Of a DNA stretch of 64,000 bases, positions 51,609-60,217 are shown piece by piece. Position numbers and translations under genes: made by a program. The stretch is from Bradyrhizobium guangxiense (GTDB taxonomy: Bacteria > Pseudomonadota > Alphaproteobacteria > Rhizobiales > Xanthobacteraceae). Under the pieces are notes generated by a model that had not been told where the DNA came from, searched no databases, and saw nothing but the letters and a program-made list of their open reading frames with translations. Each line of letters opens with the position of its first letter. The stretch's first letter is position 1. The stretch covers positions 186,001 through 250,000 of the forward strand of contig NZ_CP022220.1 in assembly GCF_004114915.1 (NCBI RefSeq), given 5' to 3'.

Positions 51609-52799
51609 TCAGTCCTCCGACCTTGTTGAAACTCGGTTGAGGTCCGGCTGCCTGCGGCTGTAGGCGTCACGGAACTCCTTTGTATGTTCACCCAGCAGGG
51701 GCGGTCGGCTCCGGATTTCAAAGCTTTCGCCGCCGAACTTCAGGGGCGATGCGAAAGTCTGCGTCGTTCGTCCACCCGGCAACTGGAGTTCTTTGATCCA
51801 TCCCATGTGGCGCGTCTGAGGATCTCCAAGGGCCGCGTCGTAGCTATTAATCCTTGCATGAGGCACACGAGCCTTCGCGAAGGCTCCGATCCAGTAATCG
51901 ACCGGCTGGGTTTCGAATACGGCCTCCAGCAGCTCCTTGAGGGAGTGCTGGTTCGAAGCCCTGTCAGCGGTGGTAAGGAAACGCCCATCGGTGACGAGAT
52001 AGTCGCGTCCGACGACACGACAGACCTCGCGCCACAGTCCGTCGTTGCCAGCCGCAATCGCGAAGAAGCCGTCCGCCGCTCGATAAGCCTGGTAGGGCGC
52101 ATTACGCGGGTGGGCGGATCCCAATCTGCGGGGGAGCAGACCAGTCCCGAAAAATTCACTTGTCTGTAACGCGGCTATACCCAACGTGCAGCCAAACATC
52201 GGAACGTCTATGTGAGCGCCGTTGCCCCCCGCCCGAACCCGCACCAGAGCGGAGGTCACGGCAAAAGCGGCGTATAGACCCGACGCAAAATCCGAGATCG
52301 GAACTCCGCATTTGACCGGCGCTCCATCGCTTTCGCCCGTTACGCTCATCACGCCAGCAGCGGCCTGAATGGTGAGATCAAACCCACCTTCGTCGGCTCG
52401 AGGTCCGGTTTGACCATATGCGGATATCGAGCAGTAGATAAGATCCGGCCTCTCCGCGGCGAATTGCGGATAACCGAGCCCCAAGCGCTCCATCACGCCG
52501 GGACGATTGTTCTCGATCAGCACGTCGGCATCGAGCACAAGCCGCCGCGCAATGTCATTGTCCTCATCATTCTTGAGATCCAGGACGATCGATTTCTTGT
52601 TGCGATTGAGTGAGGCAAAGTTCTCGCTAAATCCTTCTGTCAACGGCGGCCATTGGCGTAAGCCATCTCCATTTGGCGGTTCGACCTTGATGACGCTCGC
52701 TCCCATATCCGAGAGCAGCATGGACGCGAAAGGCCCCGCTGCCGTCGAGCAGAATTCGACTACGCTAACCTGATCCAGGGGAAGTGGCTTCGACGACAT
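51609..52799 (-). CDS. CoA-transferase family III (CaiB/BaiF)
   Basis: 396 residues from ATG 52799 ('MSSKPLPLDQVSVVEFCSTA'); the frame extends upstream only as a shadow of the MmgE/PrpD gene. Family signatures are 'GPFASMLLSDMGASVIKVEP' near 21, 'NFASLNRNKKSIVLDLKNDE' near 55, 'IENNRPGVMERLGLGYPQFA' near 92 and 'DLTIQAAAGVMSVTGESDGA' near 135, where the aspartate after 'GGF' is the catalytic residue. Such enzymes transfer CoA between carboxylic acids. The next gene downstream is a thiol dioxygenase one base away, so the acid activated may be a sulfinate or a related carboxylate. Confidence 0.9.
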   Translation of the reverse strand: MSSKPLPLDQVSVVEFCSTAAGPFASMLLSDMGASVIKVEPPNGDGLRQWPPLTEGFSENFASLNRNKKSIVLDLKNDEDNDIARRLVLDADVLIENNRPGVMERLGLGYPQFAAERPDLIYCSISAYGQTGPRADEGGFDLTIQAAAGVMSVTGESDGAPVKCGVPISDFASGLYAAFAVTSALVRVRAGGNGAHIDVPMFGCTLGIAALQTSEFFGTGLLPRRLGSAHPRNAPYQAYRAADGFFAIAAGNDGLWREVCRVVGRDYLVTDGRFLTTADRASNQHSLKELLEAVFETQPVDYWIGAFAKARVPHARINSYDAALGDPQTRHMGWIKELQLPGGRTTQTFASPLKFGGESFEIRSRPPLLGEHTKEFRDAYSRRQPDLNRVSTRSED

Positions 52800-52872
52800 A
52801 TTTTTTTCCGGTCGCAGTCGTTCTGCGCTGAATGGATCACGTGAGGCCGGATGCGTGGTCTTCCGGCCGCAC

Positions 52873-54279
52873 TCACGCGAAGCTCGAAGTGCGGAAAGCG
52901 TGGTTTGCCTTTGCTCCGAATCGCAGCAAACCGGTGAACCGGGACAGATGCCCTTCGCTCTCGATATTGTTGATGGCCTCGAAGAGCCTATCGGAGGATA
53001 CCTTGTCCAATCTAGATTTGCAGCAATCGTCGAATTTTGCTTTGCGGTCGTCGAGGCTAAACGGGTATTTGAGGGTACCGACCGGAAGATCCCGCGACCG
53101 TTCCAGCGACCGGCCATTCTTCAACTTGACGGTAATGACATGAGGACGCATTAGGTCGACGTTCTTCTGCTCCTCCGCAGGATCGTAGCAACTGACGGTT
53201 GTCAGTCCGAAAAGTCGACGGTATTTTTCCTGCTTGACGGATTGCGGCGTGAAGTGACTGAGCTTCGGAGCACCGTCGACAAGAGCCACGGCCATGCAAT
53301 ATTGCATAGAGAATCTAGCCTCCATTTCGGAGACTGGATTTGTGTACATCAGATTTCGCGAGTTACCGTATCCAATTAGCGTGTTGATGCTTTCGACCTC
53401 GTCGGCCTCGAACTTCTCTTGCGCCCTTAGCTCGAAGAACGCGTCTAGAACCCGGTGCGTCGAGGCGCAACACGGATAGCGTTTGAACATGAGACCGCGA
53501 GACTCCGCCGTCATCGGCGCGCCCAGTTTCTCGATGTTTTTTCCCCAGCCAGCCGGTCCTTTGCCGCCGAACAATTCGAGAAAGCCCATCCCTCCTTCAA
53601 GCGCATTCAGCCGTCCCTCGACGCCGGCCGCGGCCAATTGGGCCGCCTCGATGGCGTGCTGAGCGGCAAGCCCGGCGTGCAGAGGCTTTGCCATGCTGCC
53701 AAACTGGACCTTGCACCCAGACGCCATACTCGTCCCGAGGCTGAGCGCATGCGCGAAGCGCCTGGCATCCAGCTTGAGAAGCCGCGCGCAGGCGCCGGCG
53801 GCTCCGATGCACCCGATCGTCGAAGTGGAGTGCCAACCAAAATCGTAGTGGCTACGCATCACACCGCTGCCGACCGCGAATTGGAGCTCTAGACCGACCA
53901 AATAGGCATCGATTAATTCGGCGCCCGAGGATCCCGCTTGCTCGCCAAGCGCCATGAGGGCCGAGACGAGAACCGAACTGGCGTGATTGACGCCCGGAAG
54001 GAACGTATCGTCATAGTCCAATGCATGGCCGGCCGTTCCATTTGCGAGCGCCGCCAGCTGCGGCAACACGGCCTTCTCCTCTCCGACGACCGTGCCAGGA
54101 CCGGCACTATCGGAGGCGTACACCATCTTGCGGACGTTAGAGGCGCCGAGATCGTTGGATCCCGCTATGATGCAGGCAATTACGTCTTCAACAGCGTGCC
54201 GAGCGACGTCTCGCGCTGCCCTTGAATGTTCGAAGGGCGCTTCGGACCCCCACTTTGCAAGATGCTCGATGACCGTCAT
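52873..54279 (-). CDS. MmgE/PrpD family protein, second copy
   Basis: 468 residues from ATG 54279 ('MTVIEHLAKWGSEAPFEHSR'). It has the family landmarks 'LANGTAGHALDYDDTFLPGV' near 82, 'DFGWHSTSTIGCIGAAGACA' near 145 and 'GSMAKPLHAGLAAQHAIEAA' near 190. The histidine/aspartate cluster resembles that of methylcitrate dehydratase and cis-aconitate decarboxylase. It is only distantly similar to the copy at 4662-6086. It lies between the CoA-transferase and an ABC importer. Without methylcitrate-cycle genes nearby, a role in dehydrating, epimerising or decarboxylating the imported di/tricarboxylate is likely. Confidence 0.87.
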   Translation of the reverse strand: MTVIEHLAKWGSEAPFEHSRAARDVARHAVEDVIACIIAGSNDLGASNVRKMVYASDSAGPGTVVGEEKAVLPQLAALANGTAGHALDYDDTFLPGVNHASSVLVSALMALGEQAGSSGAELIDAYLVGLELQFAVGSGVMRSHYDFGWHSTSTIGCIGAAGACARLLKLDARRFAHALSLGTSMASGCKVQFGSMAKPLHAGLAAQHAIEAAQLAAAGVEGRLNALEGGMGFLELFGGKGPAGWGKNIEKLGAPMTAESRGLMFKRYPCCASTHRVLDAFFELRAQEKFEADEVESINTLIGYGNSRNLMYTNPVSEMEARFSMQYCMAVALVDGAPKLSHFTPQSVKQEKYRRLFGLTTVSCYDPAEEQKNVDLMRPHVITVKLKNGRSLERSRDLPVGTLKYPFSLDDRKAKFDDCCKSRLDKVSSDRLFEAINNIESEGHLSRFTGLLRFGAKANHAFRTSSFA

Positions 54280-54319
54280 TGAATATTCTCCTCTCTCGGT
54301 GTCCAGTTGTCGATTTCCT

Positions 54320-55426
54320 CTATTGCGGTTTCCAAGCGCGGGCCTGCGCCCGGAGCTCAGCGGGATCGAAACCGCCACAATCGTTCTTGAACCGTTGGTC
54401 CGCGTACTTTGATATTTCCATCCGCTCCGGAAGGATTCCGTTCTCGTACAGCTTGTCGACGGTGTGCTGAACGGTCGGCAGTTCCTGGTAGCCGATGATG
54501 CCACCGGCTCCTCTGTGGTTCACGACGTCGAGCTTGGCTCTCAGGATGACCTCGCCTTCCCGGACCGCTTCATCAAGTGGTTTGTTCGATGGGAGCTGGC
54601 CAGGATAGACCTTAAAGTGATTGCGCACGGTCCCTTCGATGTTTCCTTCGGCGAAGAAGAACGATTCGTAGAGCGCACGGCACAGGCCTGCGACCACCTT
54701 CGGATGCTTTTCGATTTCACTGCGGGTGACAACCATACCGACCATACCAACGAGATCGTTCAGCGGGGACGGCACGTCTCTCATCTTCACGCCGAGGAGA
54801 TTTCCGATCACCGCGTTCGGGCTATCGAACCCCGCGAAAGCCTGGATCTTGCCGCTTTTCAAAGCGTCCGCCGCTGGTGCTCCGAGACCGACCGGCAGGA
54901 AGGTCACGTCCTTGTCGGGATCGAGGCCGGCTTCCTTGAGGATAGCCTTGCCATACGGATAGGCCGCCGTGCCAAAACTACCGACTCCAATAACTTTACC
55001 TTTCAGGTCTAAGGGACCCTTCACCGGACTATCGGGGGGCACAATCACCCGGAGAGAATTGCCGGGGTCGAACGAGACGATAACAAGGTTCGGGTCTTGA
55101 CGGGCGAGCGGCAAGAAGGACGCTAACGCCACCAAAGTATAGAATGCATTGCCGTTGCTTACGGCCTGCACCGCAGCCGTCGCGCCAGCGGTAGGTTGAA
55201 ACTTGACCGTCACCCCCGCGTACTTCTCCGGCAACTTCAAGGTGGGCTGGAGCGATGAGTAAGGCGCGGACCCGATGCTCAATGCTGTATCCGAGGATGC
55301 GAAGGTCACTTCCTTCAGACTCTCGGCTTGCGTCGCACCACAGACGAAGACGGACAGATTGGCTGCAACCGCCAAACAACCTACTAAACGCAAGGACTTC
55401 CTCCATTCAATCGTGCCGAAAGGCAT
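54320..55426 (-). CDS. ABC transporter substrate-binding protein (NMT1/THI5-like)
   Basis: 368 residues with a Sec leader ('LRLVGCLAVAANLSVFVCGA', cleavage after 'TQA'). The mature protein has 'SLKEVTFASSDTALSIGSAP', 'GPLDLKGKVIGVGSFGTAAY' and 'LKEAGLDPDKDVTFLPVGLG', typical of the NMT1/SsuA/THI5 periplasmic group that binds small acids or pyrimidines. It is followed in transcription by MmgE/PrpD and preceded by permease and ATPase genes, giving a complete ABC importer. The ligand is unknown; the downstream genes suggest a small carboxylate. Confidence 0.88.
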   Translation of the reverse strand: MPFGTIEWRKSLRLVGCLAVAANLSVFVCGATQAESLKEVTFASSDTALSIGSAPYSSLQPTLKLPEKYAGVTVKFQPTAGATAAVQAVSNGNAFYTLVALASFLPLARQDPNLVIVSFDPGNSLRVIVPPDSPVKGPLDLKGKVIGVGSFGTAAYPYGKAILKEAGLDPDKDVTFLPVGLGAPAADALKSGKIQAFAGFDSPNAVIGNLLGVKMRDVPSPLNDLVGMVGMVVTRSEIEKHPKVVAGLCRALYESFFFAEGNIEGTVRNHFKVYPGQLPSNKPLDEAVREGEVILRAKLDVVNHRGAGGIIGYQELPTVQHTVDKLYENGILPERMEISKYADQRFKNDCGGFDPAELRAQARAWKPQ

Positions 55427-55445
55427 TGCGTGCCCATACCTGCAA

Positions 55446-56270
55446 TCAGCCCCACGCCATTGACTGAAGAGCTCGGGTCACCGTCCTGACGATGCTTCTA
55501 AGGCTTATGCCGATTGCGGCCGTGAGAGCGAGGACCGCATAAACGGCCGCTATGTCGCCCGTGAACGACTTTTGTTGAATGACCTGCCCCAGACCTGCGG
55601 CTCCGCCGACCAGTTCGGCAGCGATTGCTCCGAGCAAAGCCAGCACGATGGCCACATCGAGAGAAGGCACGATGAAAGCCATCGCGAAGGGCAGCCTCAA
55701 TTTGCGAAGTTCTTGTAGCCGCGTCGCCTTCATCGATCGCAGCAGATCGATCATGTCCGAGTTCACTTCAGTGAATCCGGCAAGTGTAGCGGTGAATACC
55801 GGAAAGAAGGCGAGTAGAGCCGAAATGATGACCTTCGGTCCTATGCCGTATCCGAACCAGGCTATCAGCAAGGGAGCGATAGCGATCTTCGGGAACGTCT
55901 GAACAGCAATGACGTAGGGATAGCCGGCACGCCGCAGGAGCCCCGAATATGCGAACGTCGCCCCCAGAGTGATGGCGACGACCGTTCCAAACAGGAAGCC
56001 AAGTACGGTTTCGTTGAATGTCACGAGGATGTCGTTCAGGAAGCGTCCGCCGACCACGCCTTCGTAGAGCGCGCCCGCTACCAGAGCTGGGCTCGGGAGG
56101 ATCAGAGCGGACACAAGTCGATATTGGGACGAGAGTTGCCAGATAGCGAGAAGCAGCAGCGCAATGCCGAGCGCTAGCAGTGCTGCTCCGAATTTTCGGC
56201 CCCCCTCTAGGATCGAGGGGACTGAGCCGATCTCGGATTCGCTTCTCACGGCCTGGCTGGACACTTGCAT
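55446..56270 (-). CDS. ABC transporter permease (NMT1/SsuC type)
   Basis: 274 residues from ATG 56270; the frame extends 20 codons further without support. About six helices are visible, starting 'FGAALLALGIALLLLAIWQL'. The EAA-like cytoplasmic loop is 'DLLRSMKATRLQELRKLRLP' near 185. The length and pattern fit SsuC/TauC-type permeases. It forms a unit with the ATPase upstream (35 bases away) and the binding protein downstream (about 20 bases away). Confidence 0.88.
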   Translation of the reverse strand: MQVSSQAVRSESEIGSVPSILEGGRKFGAALLALGIALLLLAIWQLSSQYRLVSALILPSPALVAGALYEGVVGGRFLNDILVTFNETVLGFLFGTVVAITLGATFAYSGLLRRAGYPYVIAVQTFPKIAIAPLLIAWFGYGIGPKVIISALLAFFPVFTATLAGFTEVNSDMIDLLRSMKATRLQELRKLRLPFAMAFIVPSLDVAIVLALLGAIAAELVGGAAGLGQVIQQKSFTGDIAAVYAVLALTAAIGISLRSIVRTVTRALQSMAWG

Positions 56271-56304
56271 TCTCCGTTTACAACATCGAACGATAGGTCC
56301 CGAG

Positions 56305-57150
56305 TCACAAATGAAGCCTATCGAAGGCATCCCGGGCTCTCGCCACCTCCCGGAAAAATTCTTGCTTCTTCCGGAGTGAGGCGTCCCTCACAGCGGGAAA
56401 GCCCTGCGCTTCGATGATGCTGTCTAAGCGCCCGGGTCTTGGGGCCATCACTCCGATGCGATCAGACAGAAAGACCGCTTCGGATATGTTGTGCGTGACG
56501 AAGATGATGGTCTTTTGCGCGCTCTTTTGCAGACCCATCAGTTCATCGTTCAGGCGCTCACGCGTGAATTCGTCGAGCGCGCTGAAGGGCTCGTCCATGG
56601 CCAGGATTTCGGGATCTGTGATCAACGCCCGAGCTATCGCCGCTCGTTGTTGCATGCCGCCGGATAACTCGTCTGGCGAGCGATTTTTGAAAGCGGCAAT
56701 TCCCATCATCTCAAGCAGGCGATCGGCCCGCGATCTCGCCTCTTGCATCGAGCATGATTTCGTCACCTCGACGGGAAGGAGAAGATTCTGAAGAACCGTT
56801 CGCCAGGGTAGAAGCGTGGACTTCTGGAAGACCATACCGATCCGTGAATCCGGTCCGGTCACTTGCGTGCCATTTATGAAAACGCCACCTGTCGTGGGGG
56901 TGGTGAGGCCGGCGATGATGCGGAGCAAGGTTGTCTTGCCGCATCCCGACGGTCCGATGAAGCTGAAGAACTCGCCCTTCCGGATCGTGAGGGAAAGCGG
57001 CTTGAGCGCCACGGTCTGTTCCGAAGCGCCGAGCGCGAAGATCTTCGATACATCGCGAACGTCGATGCCGGTAGCCGACGGCGCGGCGTCTTCGCTGCGT
57101 GCCGTCGGCACTTCGCGCCTCTTCGACTCAGCCGCCCGCACGAGCTGCAT
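56305..57150 (-). CDS. ABC transporter ATP-binding protein (SsuB/TauB type)
   Basis: 281 residues from ATG 57150. Walker A is 'FIGPSGCGKTTLLRIIAGLT' near 64, Q-loop 'VFQKSTLLPWRTVLQN' near 105, signature 'DELSGGMQQRAAIARALITD' near 155 and Walker B 'EILAMDEPFSALDEF' near 180, with H-loop 'IFVTHNISEAVFLSDR'. The 'LPWRTV' context places it in the sulfonate/nitrate/taurine importer group. The start overlaps the TPP-subunit stop by 23 bases, linking import and decarboxylation. About 30 residues precede the ABC domain, slightly longer than usual. Confidence 0.92.
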   Translation of the reverse strand: MQLVRAAESKRREVPTARSEDAAPSATGIDVRDVSKIFALGASEQTVALKPLSLTIRKGEFFSFIGPSGCGKTTLLRIIAGLTTPTTGGVFINGTQVTGPDSRIGMVFQKSTLLPWRTVLQNLLLPVEVTKSCSMQEARSRADRLLEMMGIAAFKNRSPDELSGGMQQRAAIARALITDPEILAMDEPFSALDEFTRERLNDELMGLQKSAQKTIIFVTHNISEAVFLSDRIGVMAPRPGRLDSIIEAQGFPAVRDASLRKKQEFFREVARARDAFDRLHL

Positions 57151-57760
57151 CCGCCAAAGCAGCCTTGAAACGGACGCGGCACACGGCCGGATCCAGAGTT
57201 CGCTTAAACTTCGGCGGATCGGTGGGCTTGACCCGCATCAAGATGAAGACGGCATCTTCAGATTCCCGCAGCAACTTGCTGCCTTTCGGTAGCTCGGCTG
57301 CTGTACCGATAGTCAGGGTGCGCCTGATGCCGGACCCGACGGCGATCTTCTCAAGGTCTACGCCCAAACTCGTATGGCTGCGCTGGTAGCCGGTTTCGCC
57401 GTAGTGACCGTTGTCGACACAAACGATTCTCAAGTTGGGAGGATTGCGGACGCCGATGGTGGCCAGGGACCCGACGTTCATCAGCAACTCTCCGTCACCG
57501 CAAAAGGCGATGACGGTACGATCGGGACGAGCGAGAGCGAGACCCAACCCCATCATCGTCGCCGCCCCCATGGCCCCTCCGAGACCATAGGCGGACGGAC
57601 CATCGTTCACCAGCGAAGTCACATCGCGCGCGGTGCCAGCCAAGCCCGCGATGAACAGGAACTCCTTGTGACCTCCCACTAACGCTGGAACGGCCTCACG
57701 TCGATCAAGGACGTAGCGCTCGTCGAACTCCGGATTGCCAACATTTGCTTTCATGATCAT
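57128..57760 (-). CDS. TPP-dependent decarboxylase, pyrophosphate-binding subunit, second pair
   Basis: 210 residues from ATG 57760. The TPP motif is 'VIAFCGDGELLMNVGSLATI' near 82 with 'VCVDNGHYGETGYQRSHTSL' near 113, about 28 residues apart, i.e. the GDG...N signature. 'GLGGAMGAATMMGLGLALAR' precedes it. Size and split architecture match sulfopyruvate/phosphonopyruvate decarboxylase beta subunits. It is paralogous to the gene at 14029-14613 but keeps the full GDG, whereas the other reads EGD. The partner subunit ends six bases upstream. It would decarboxylate a 2-oxo acid to an aldehyde for the dehydrogenase at 58616. Confidence 0.86.
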   Translation of the reverse strand: MIMKANVGNPEFDERYVLDRREAVPALVGGHKEFLFIAGLAGTARDVTSLVNDGPSAYGLGGAMGAATMMGLGLALARPDRTVIAFCGDGELLMNVGSLATIGVRNPPNLRIVCVDNGHYGETGYQRSHTSLGVDLEKIAVGSGIRRTLTIGTAAELPKGSKLLRESEDAVFILMRVKPTDPPKFKRTLDPAVCRVRFKAALADAARAGG

Positions 57761-57765
57761 GCCCC

Positions 57766-58323
57766 CTAGAACGCCTTCGCGCCGATGAGTTTTTGAGTGA
57801 GGAGGACCGCAACTGCCTCGCCGCCTTGGAAGGCCATCGTGATGGCAGCCGAGACGACAGGCACGACGTCCTCAGGCCGGTCTACACGCAGACATCGAAC
57901 CGACATCGCTTCCAGGACCGGCTCGACGGCCCTCCCCATCGGCATCTGCCAGGGATTACCCTCGCCGAAATCTCCGCGCATACTCAGGAGCGTCAAGAAA
58001 GGGAAGCGTCCGCCCGCTATCAGGGAGAGAAGGTTGACGCAATTACCCGCGCCGCTGCTCTGCATAAGCAGCACGCCACGGGCGCCGCCCAACTCGGCAC
58101 CCGCCATCATCGCGACACCTTCTTCTTCGGTTGTAAGCGCGATCGACTCGACCTCGGCATCTGCGAGCGACTCGTTGATGAGAACGGTGTGGCCGGCATC
58201 CGGGACGTAGGCAAACTGCGTGAAGTTGTTTCGTCGGAGCAGGTCGTACAACTCATATTGCCAGCCCGCCCGGGCGGCTTCCTTCGCCTTAACGCGGCTC
58301 TCTGCGTGCACAGCTGCTGACAA
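57766..58323 (-). CDS. TPP-dependent decarboxylase, pyrimidine-binding subunit, second pair
   Basis: 185 residues from TTG 58323, accepted because AAGGAGGA lies eight bases upstream and there is no nearby ATG. It is a stand-alone TPP N-domain: 'LYDLLRRNNFTQFAYVPDAG', the glutamate block 'SIALTTEEEGVAMMAGAELG' near 63 and 'VLLMQSSGAGNCVNLLSLIA' near 88. It parallels the gene at 14625-15143. It is the first gene of the minus-strand operon that ends with the enoyl-CoA hydratase, and it is divergent from the aldehyde dehydrogenase. Confidence 0.86.
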   Translation of the reverse strand: MSAAVHAESRVKAKEAARAGWQYELYDLLRRNNFTQFAYVPDAGHTVLINESLADAEVESIALTTEEEGVAMMAGAELGGARGVLLMQSSGAGNCVNLLSLIAGGRFPFLTLLSMRGDFGEGNPWQMPMGRAVEPVLEAMSVRCLRVDRPEDVVPVVSAAITMAFQGGEAVAVLLTQKLIGAKAF

Positions 58324-58615
58324 TGAACGATCCTCCTTGTATCTCCGACCAACCCGGCAACCGGGACGACGTCGTAGTGATTGCTACGATCAGTGAGCCG
58401 GAGACGTCAAGGCGAGATCGACAGCCGGTCGCTTCCCGCGCTGCACCAAACCACGGCCGTCGCGACAAATTTACTCGAAGTCCCCGAAGCTTACGCGCAG
58501 GACAAGCCTCCTCTTTCATTTTGATCATACTTCCATAACAGCTGCTGTCGTTGCCCATGCTGCTACCTCGATCTATTGAGCTGCTTGTTGCGAACGCTCA
58601 AACGGAGGAGATGGA
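58324..58615. promoter_or_regulatory. Divergent promoter region of the second TPP/ALDH module
   Basis: The 292-base gap separates the decarboxylase operon (minus) from the aldehyde dehydrogenase (plus). It ends in strong ribosome sites on both sides: AAGGAGGA for 58323 and GGAGGAG for 58616. A small GTAG...CTAC palindrome lies near 58373. No gene is seen, so this is the shared control region of the two units. Confidence 0.5.
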
Positions 58616-60064
58616 ATGCAGCACTTCGAGATGGTGATCGGAGGAAAAAAGCGCGCGTCAAAGAGCCAACGGCGATTGGAAACACAGAACCCTTTTACAT
58701 CAGAGACCTGGGCGACTGTCCCGCAAGCCGATGCTTCCGACGTGAACGACGCAGTCGACTCCGCACACAGGTCATTCGTCGAAGGACCTTGGCCTCGGCT
58801 GACCGGAAAGCAGCGAGGGGTTATTCTTCACCGGGTTGGAGATCTCGTGCTGAAGAACATCGAGAGCCTGGCGCGATGGGAGATCCGCGACAACGGAAAG
58901 ACTATTTCCGAAATGCGGACCCAAATGCAGACGATGGCGCAGTGGTATCACTACTACGCCGGCCTTGCCGACAAGGTCCACAGCTCCGTTATCCCCGTCG
59001 ATCCGGAGAATTATTTCAACTACACACGATACGAGCCGATCGGCGTCGTCGCCGCGATCACTCCGTGGAATTCGCCGTTGAGACTTCTTTCCTGGAAGAT
59101 TGCCCCGGCCCTCGCCGCCGGCAACACGGTGGTCGTCAAGCCATCAGAATTCACATCCACATCGACACTGTTGTTCGTGGATCTGCTCGAAGAGGCTGGA
59201 GTGCCGCCCGGCGTCGTGAATGTTCTTACCGGCTACGGCTCCGAGATCGGACCCGCGCTGGTCCAGCACCCACTAGTCGCCAAGATCTCCTTCACTGGTG
59301 GTGTCGACGCCGGTCGCAAAGTCTACGAGCTCGCCGCTCGCCACCTCAAACCGGTAGCCCTGGAACTGGGCGGGAAATCGCCTAACATCATTTTCGAGGA
59401 CGCCGATCTGGATGCTGCGGCAGCCGGTGCCGTCGGAGGTATTTTCTCCTCGACCGGGCAAACATGTGTCGCGGGCTCCCGCCTACTCGTTCAAGAGACG
59501 GTGCTTGAACAGATCCTTGAAAAGCTGGTCCGGCGTGGAAGCGGCATGCGGCTGGGCGACCCGTTGGATCCAGCGACCGACATCGGCCCTGTCGCGACGG
59601 AACAGCAATTCCGCAAGATACTTTCGATGATTGACACAGCCAGCTCGGAGGGCGCGCGGCTAGTGCTTGGCGGCAAGCGATCCCACGCCCCGGAATGCGG
59701 CAAGGGATGGTTCGTCGAACCGACGATCTATGCCGATGTGAAGAACACGATGACGATTTCCCAGCAGGAAGTCTTTGGTCCCGTTCTTTCTGTTATCGCG
59801 TTCAAGGATGAAGAGGATGCGATCCGCACGGCTAATGCGACCAACTTCGGCTTAGCCGGGGGATTCTGGACCAAGGACGTAAGTCGCGCTCACCGCGTCG
59901 CAGCCCGACTCCAGGCCGGAACGGTCTGGATCAACATGTATCGGAAGACTGATCCTGCCGTTCCCTTTGGTGGTTACAAGACATCCGGCTTGGGGCGTGA
60001 AAGTGGGATCGACGCGATGAAGGATTTCCTTCAGACGAAGAGCGTGTGGCTCCGATTGCAGTAG
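58616..60064 (+). CDS. NAD(P)-dependent aldehyde dehydrogenase
   Basis: 482 residues. 'AAITPWNSPLRLLSWKIAPA' near 143, general base in 'VALELGGKSPNIIFEDADLD' near 246 and catalytic cysteine in 'FSSTGQTCVAGSRLLVQETV' near 280 define an active enzyme of typical length. 'GPVLSVIAFKDEEDAIRTAN' near 382 is the family NAD-side block. It is divergent from, and presumably co-regulated with, the split TPP decarboxylase. The pair repeats the decarboxylase-dehydrogenase coupling of the first cluster, although the two dehydrogenases are only moderately similar. The aldehyde substrate is unknown. Confidence 0.9.
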   Translation: MQHFEMVIGGKKRASKSQRRLETQNPFTSETWATVPQADASDVNDAVDSAHRSFVEGPWPRLTGKQRGVILHRVGDLVLKNIESLARWEIRDNGKTISEMRTQMQTMAQWYHYYAGLADKVHSSVIPVDPENYFNYTRYEPIGVVAAITPWNSPLRLLSWKIAPALAAGNTVVVKPSEFTSTSTLLFVDLLEEAGVPPGVVNVLTGYGSEIGPALVQHPLVAKISFTGGVDAGRKVYELAARHLKPVALELGGKSPNIIFEDADLDAAAAGAVGGIFSSTGQTCVAGSRLLVQETVLEQILEKLVRRGSGMRLGDPLDPATDIGPVATEQQFRKILSMIDTASSEGARLVLGGKRSHAPECGKGWFVEPTIYADVKNTMTISQQEVFGPVLSVIAFKDEEDAIRTANATNFGLAGGFWTKDVSRAHRVAARLQAGTVWINMYRKTDPAVPFGGYKTSGLGRESGIDAMKDFLQTKSVWLRLQ

Positions 60065-60217
60065 ACATCCCGCTGCTATTTCGGGCCTGCGTGCTTGCAC
60101 GCCCGCAAGTTCTCACGTGATCGCCGGCGCTGCGAGACAGCCGCGCGTCCTCCATCCGCTCGCGGGCGCTTAGTCGATTGCTCCCGGGCCGTCGCTTATT
60201 GATAAATCGGAGCCAAA

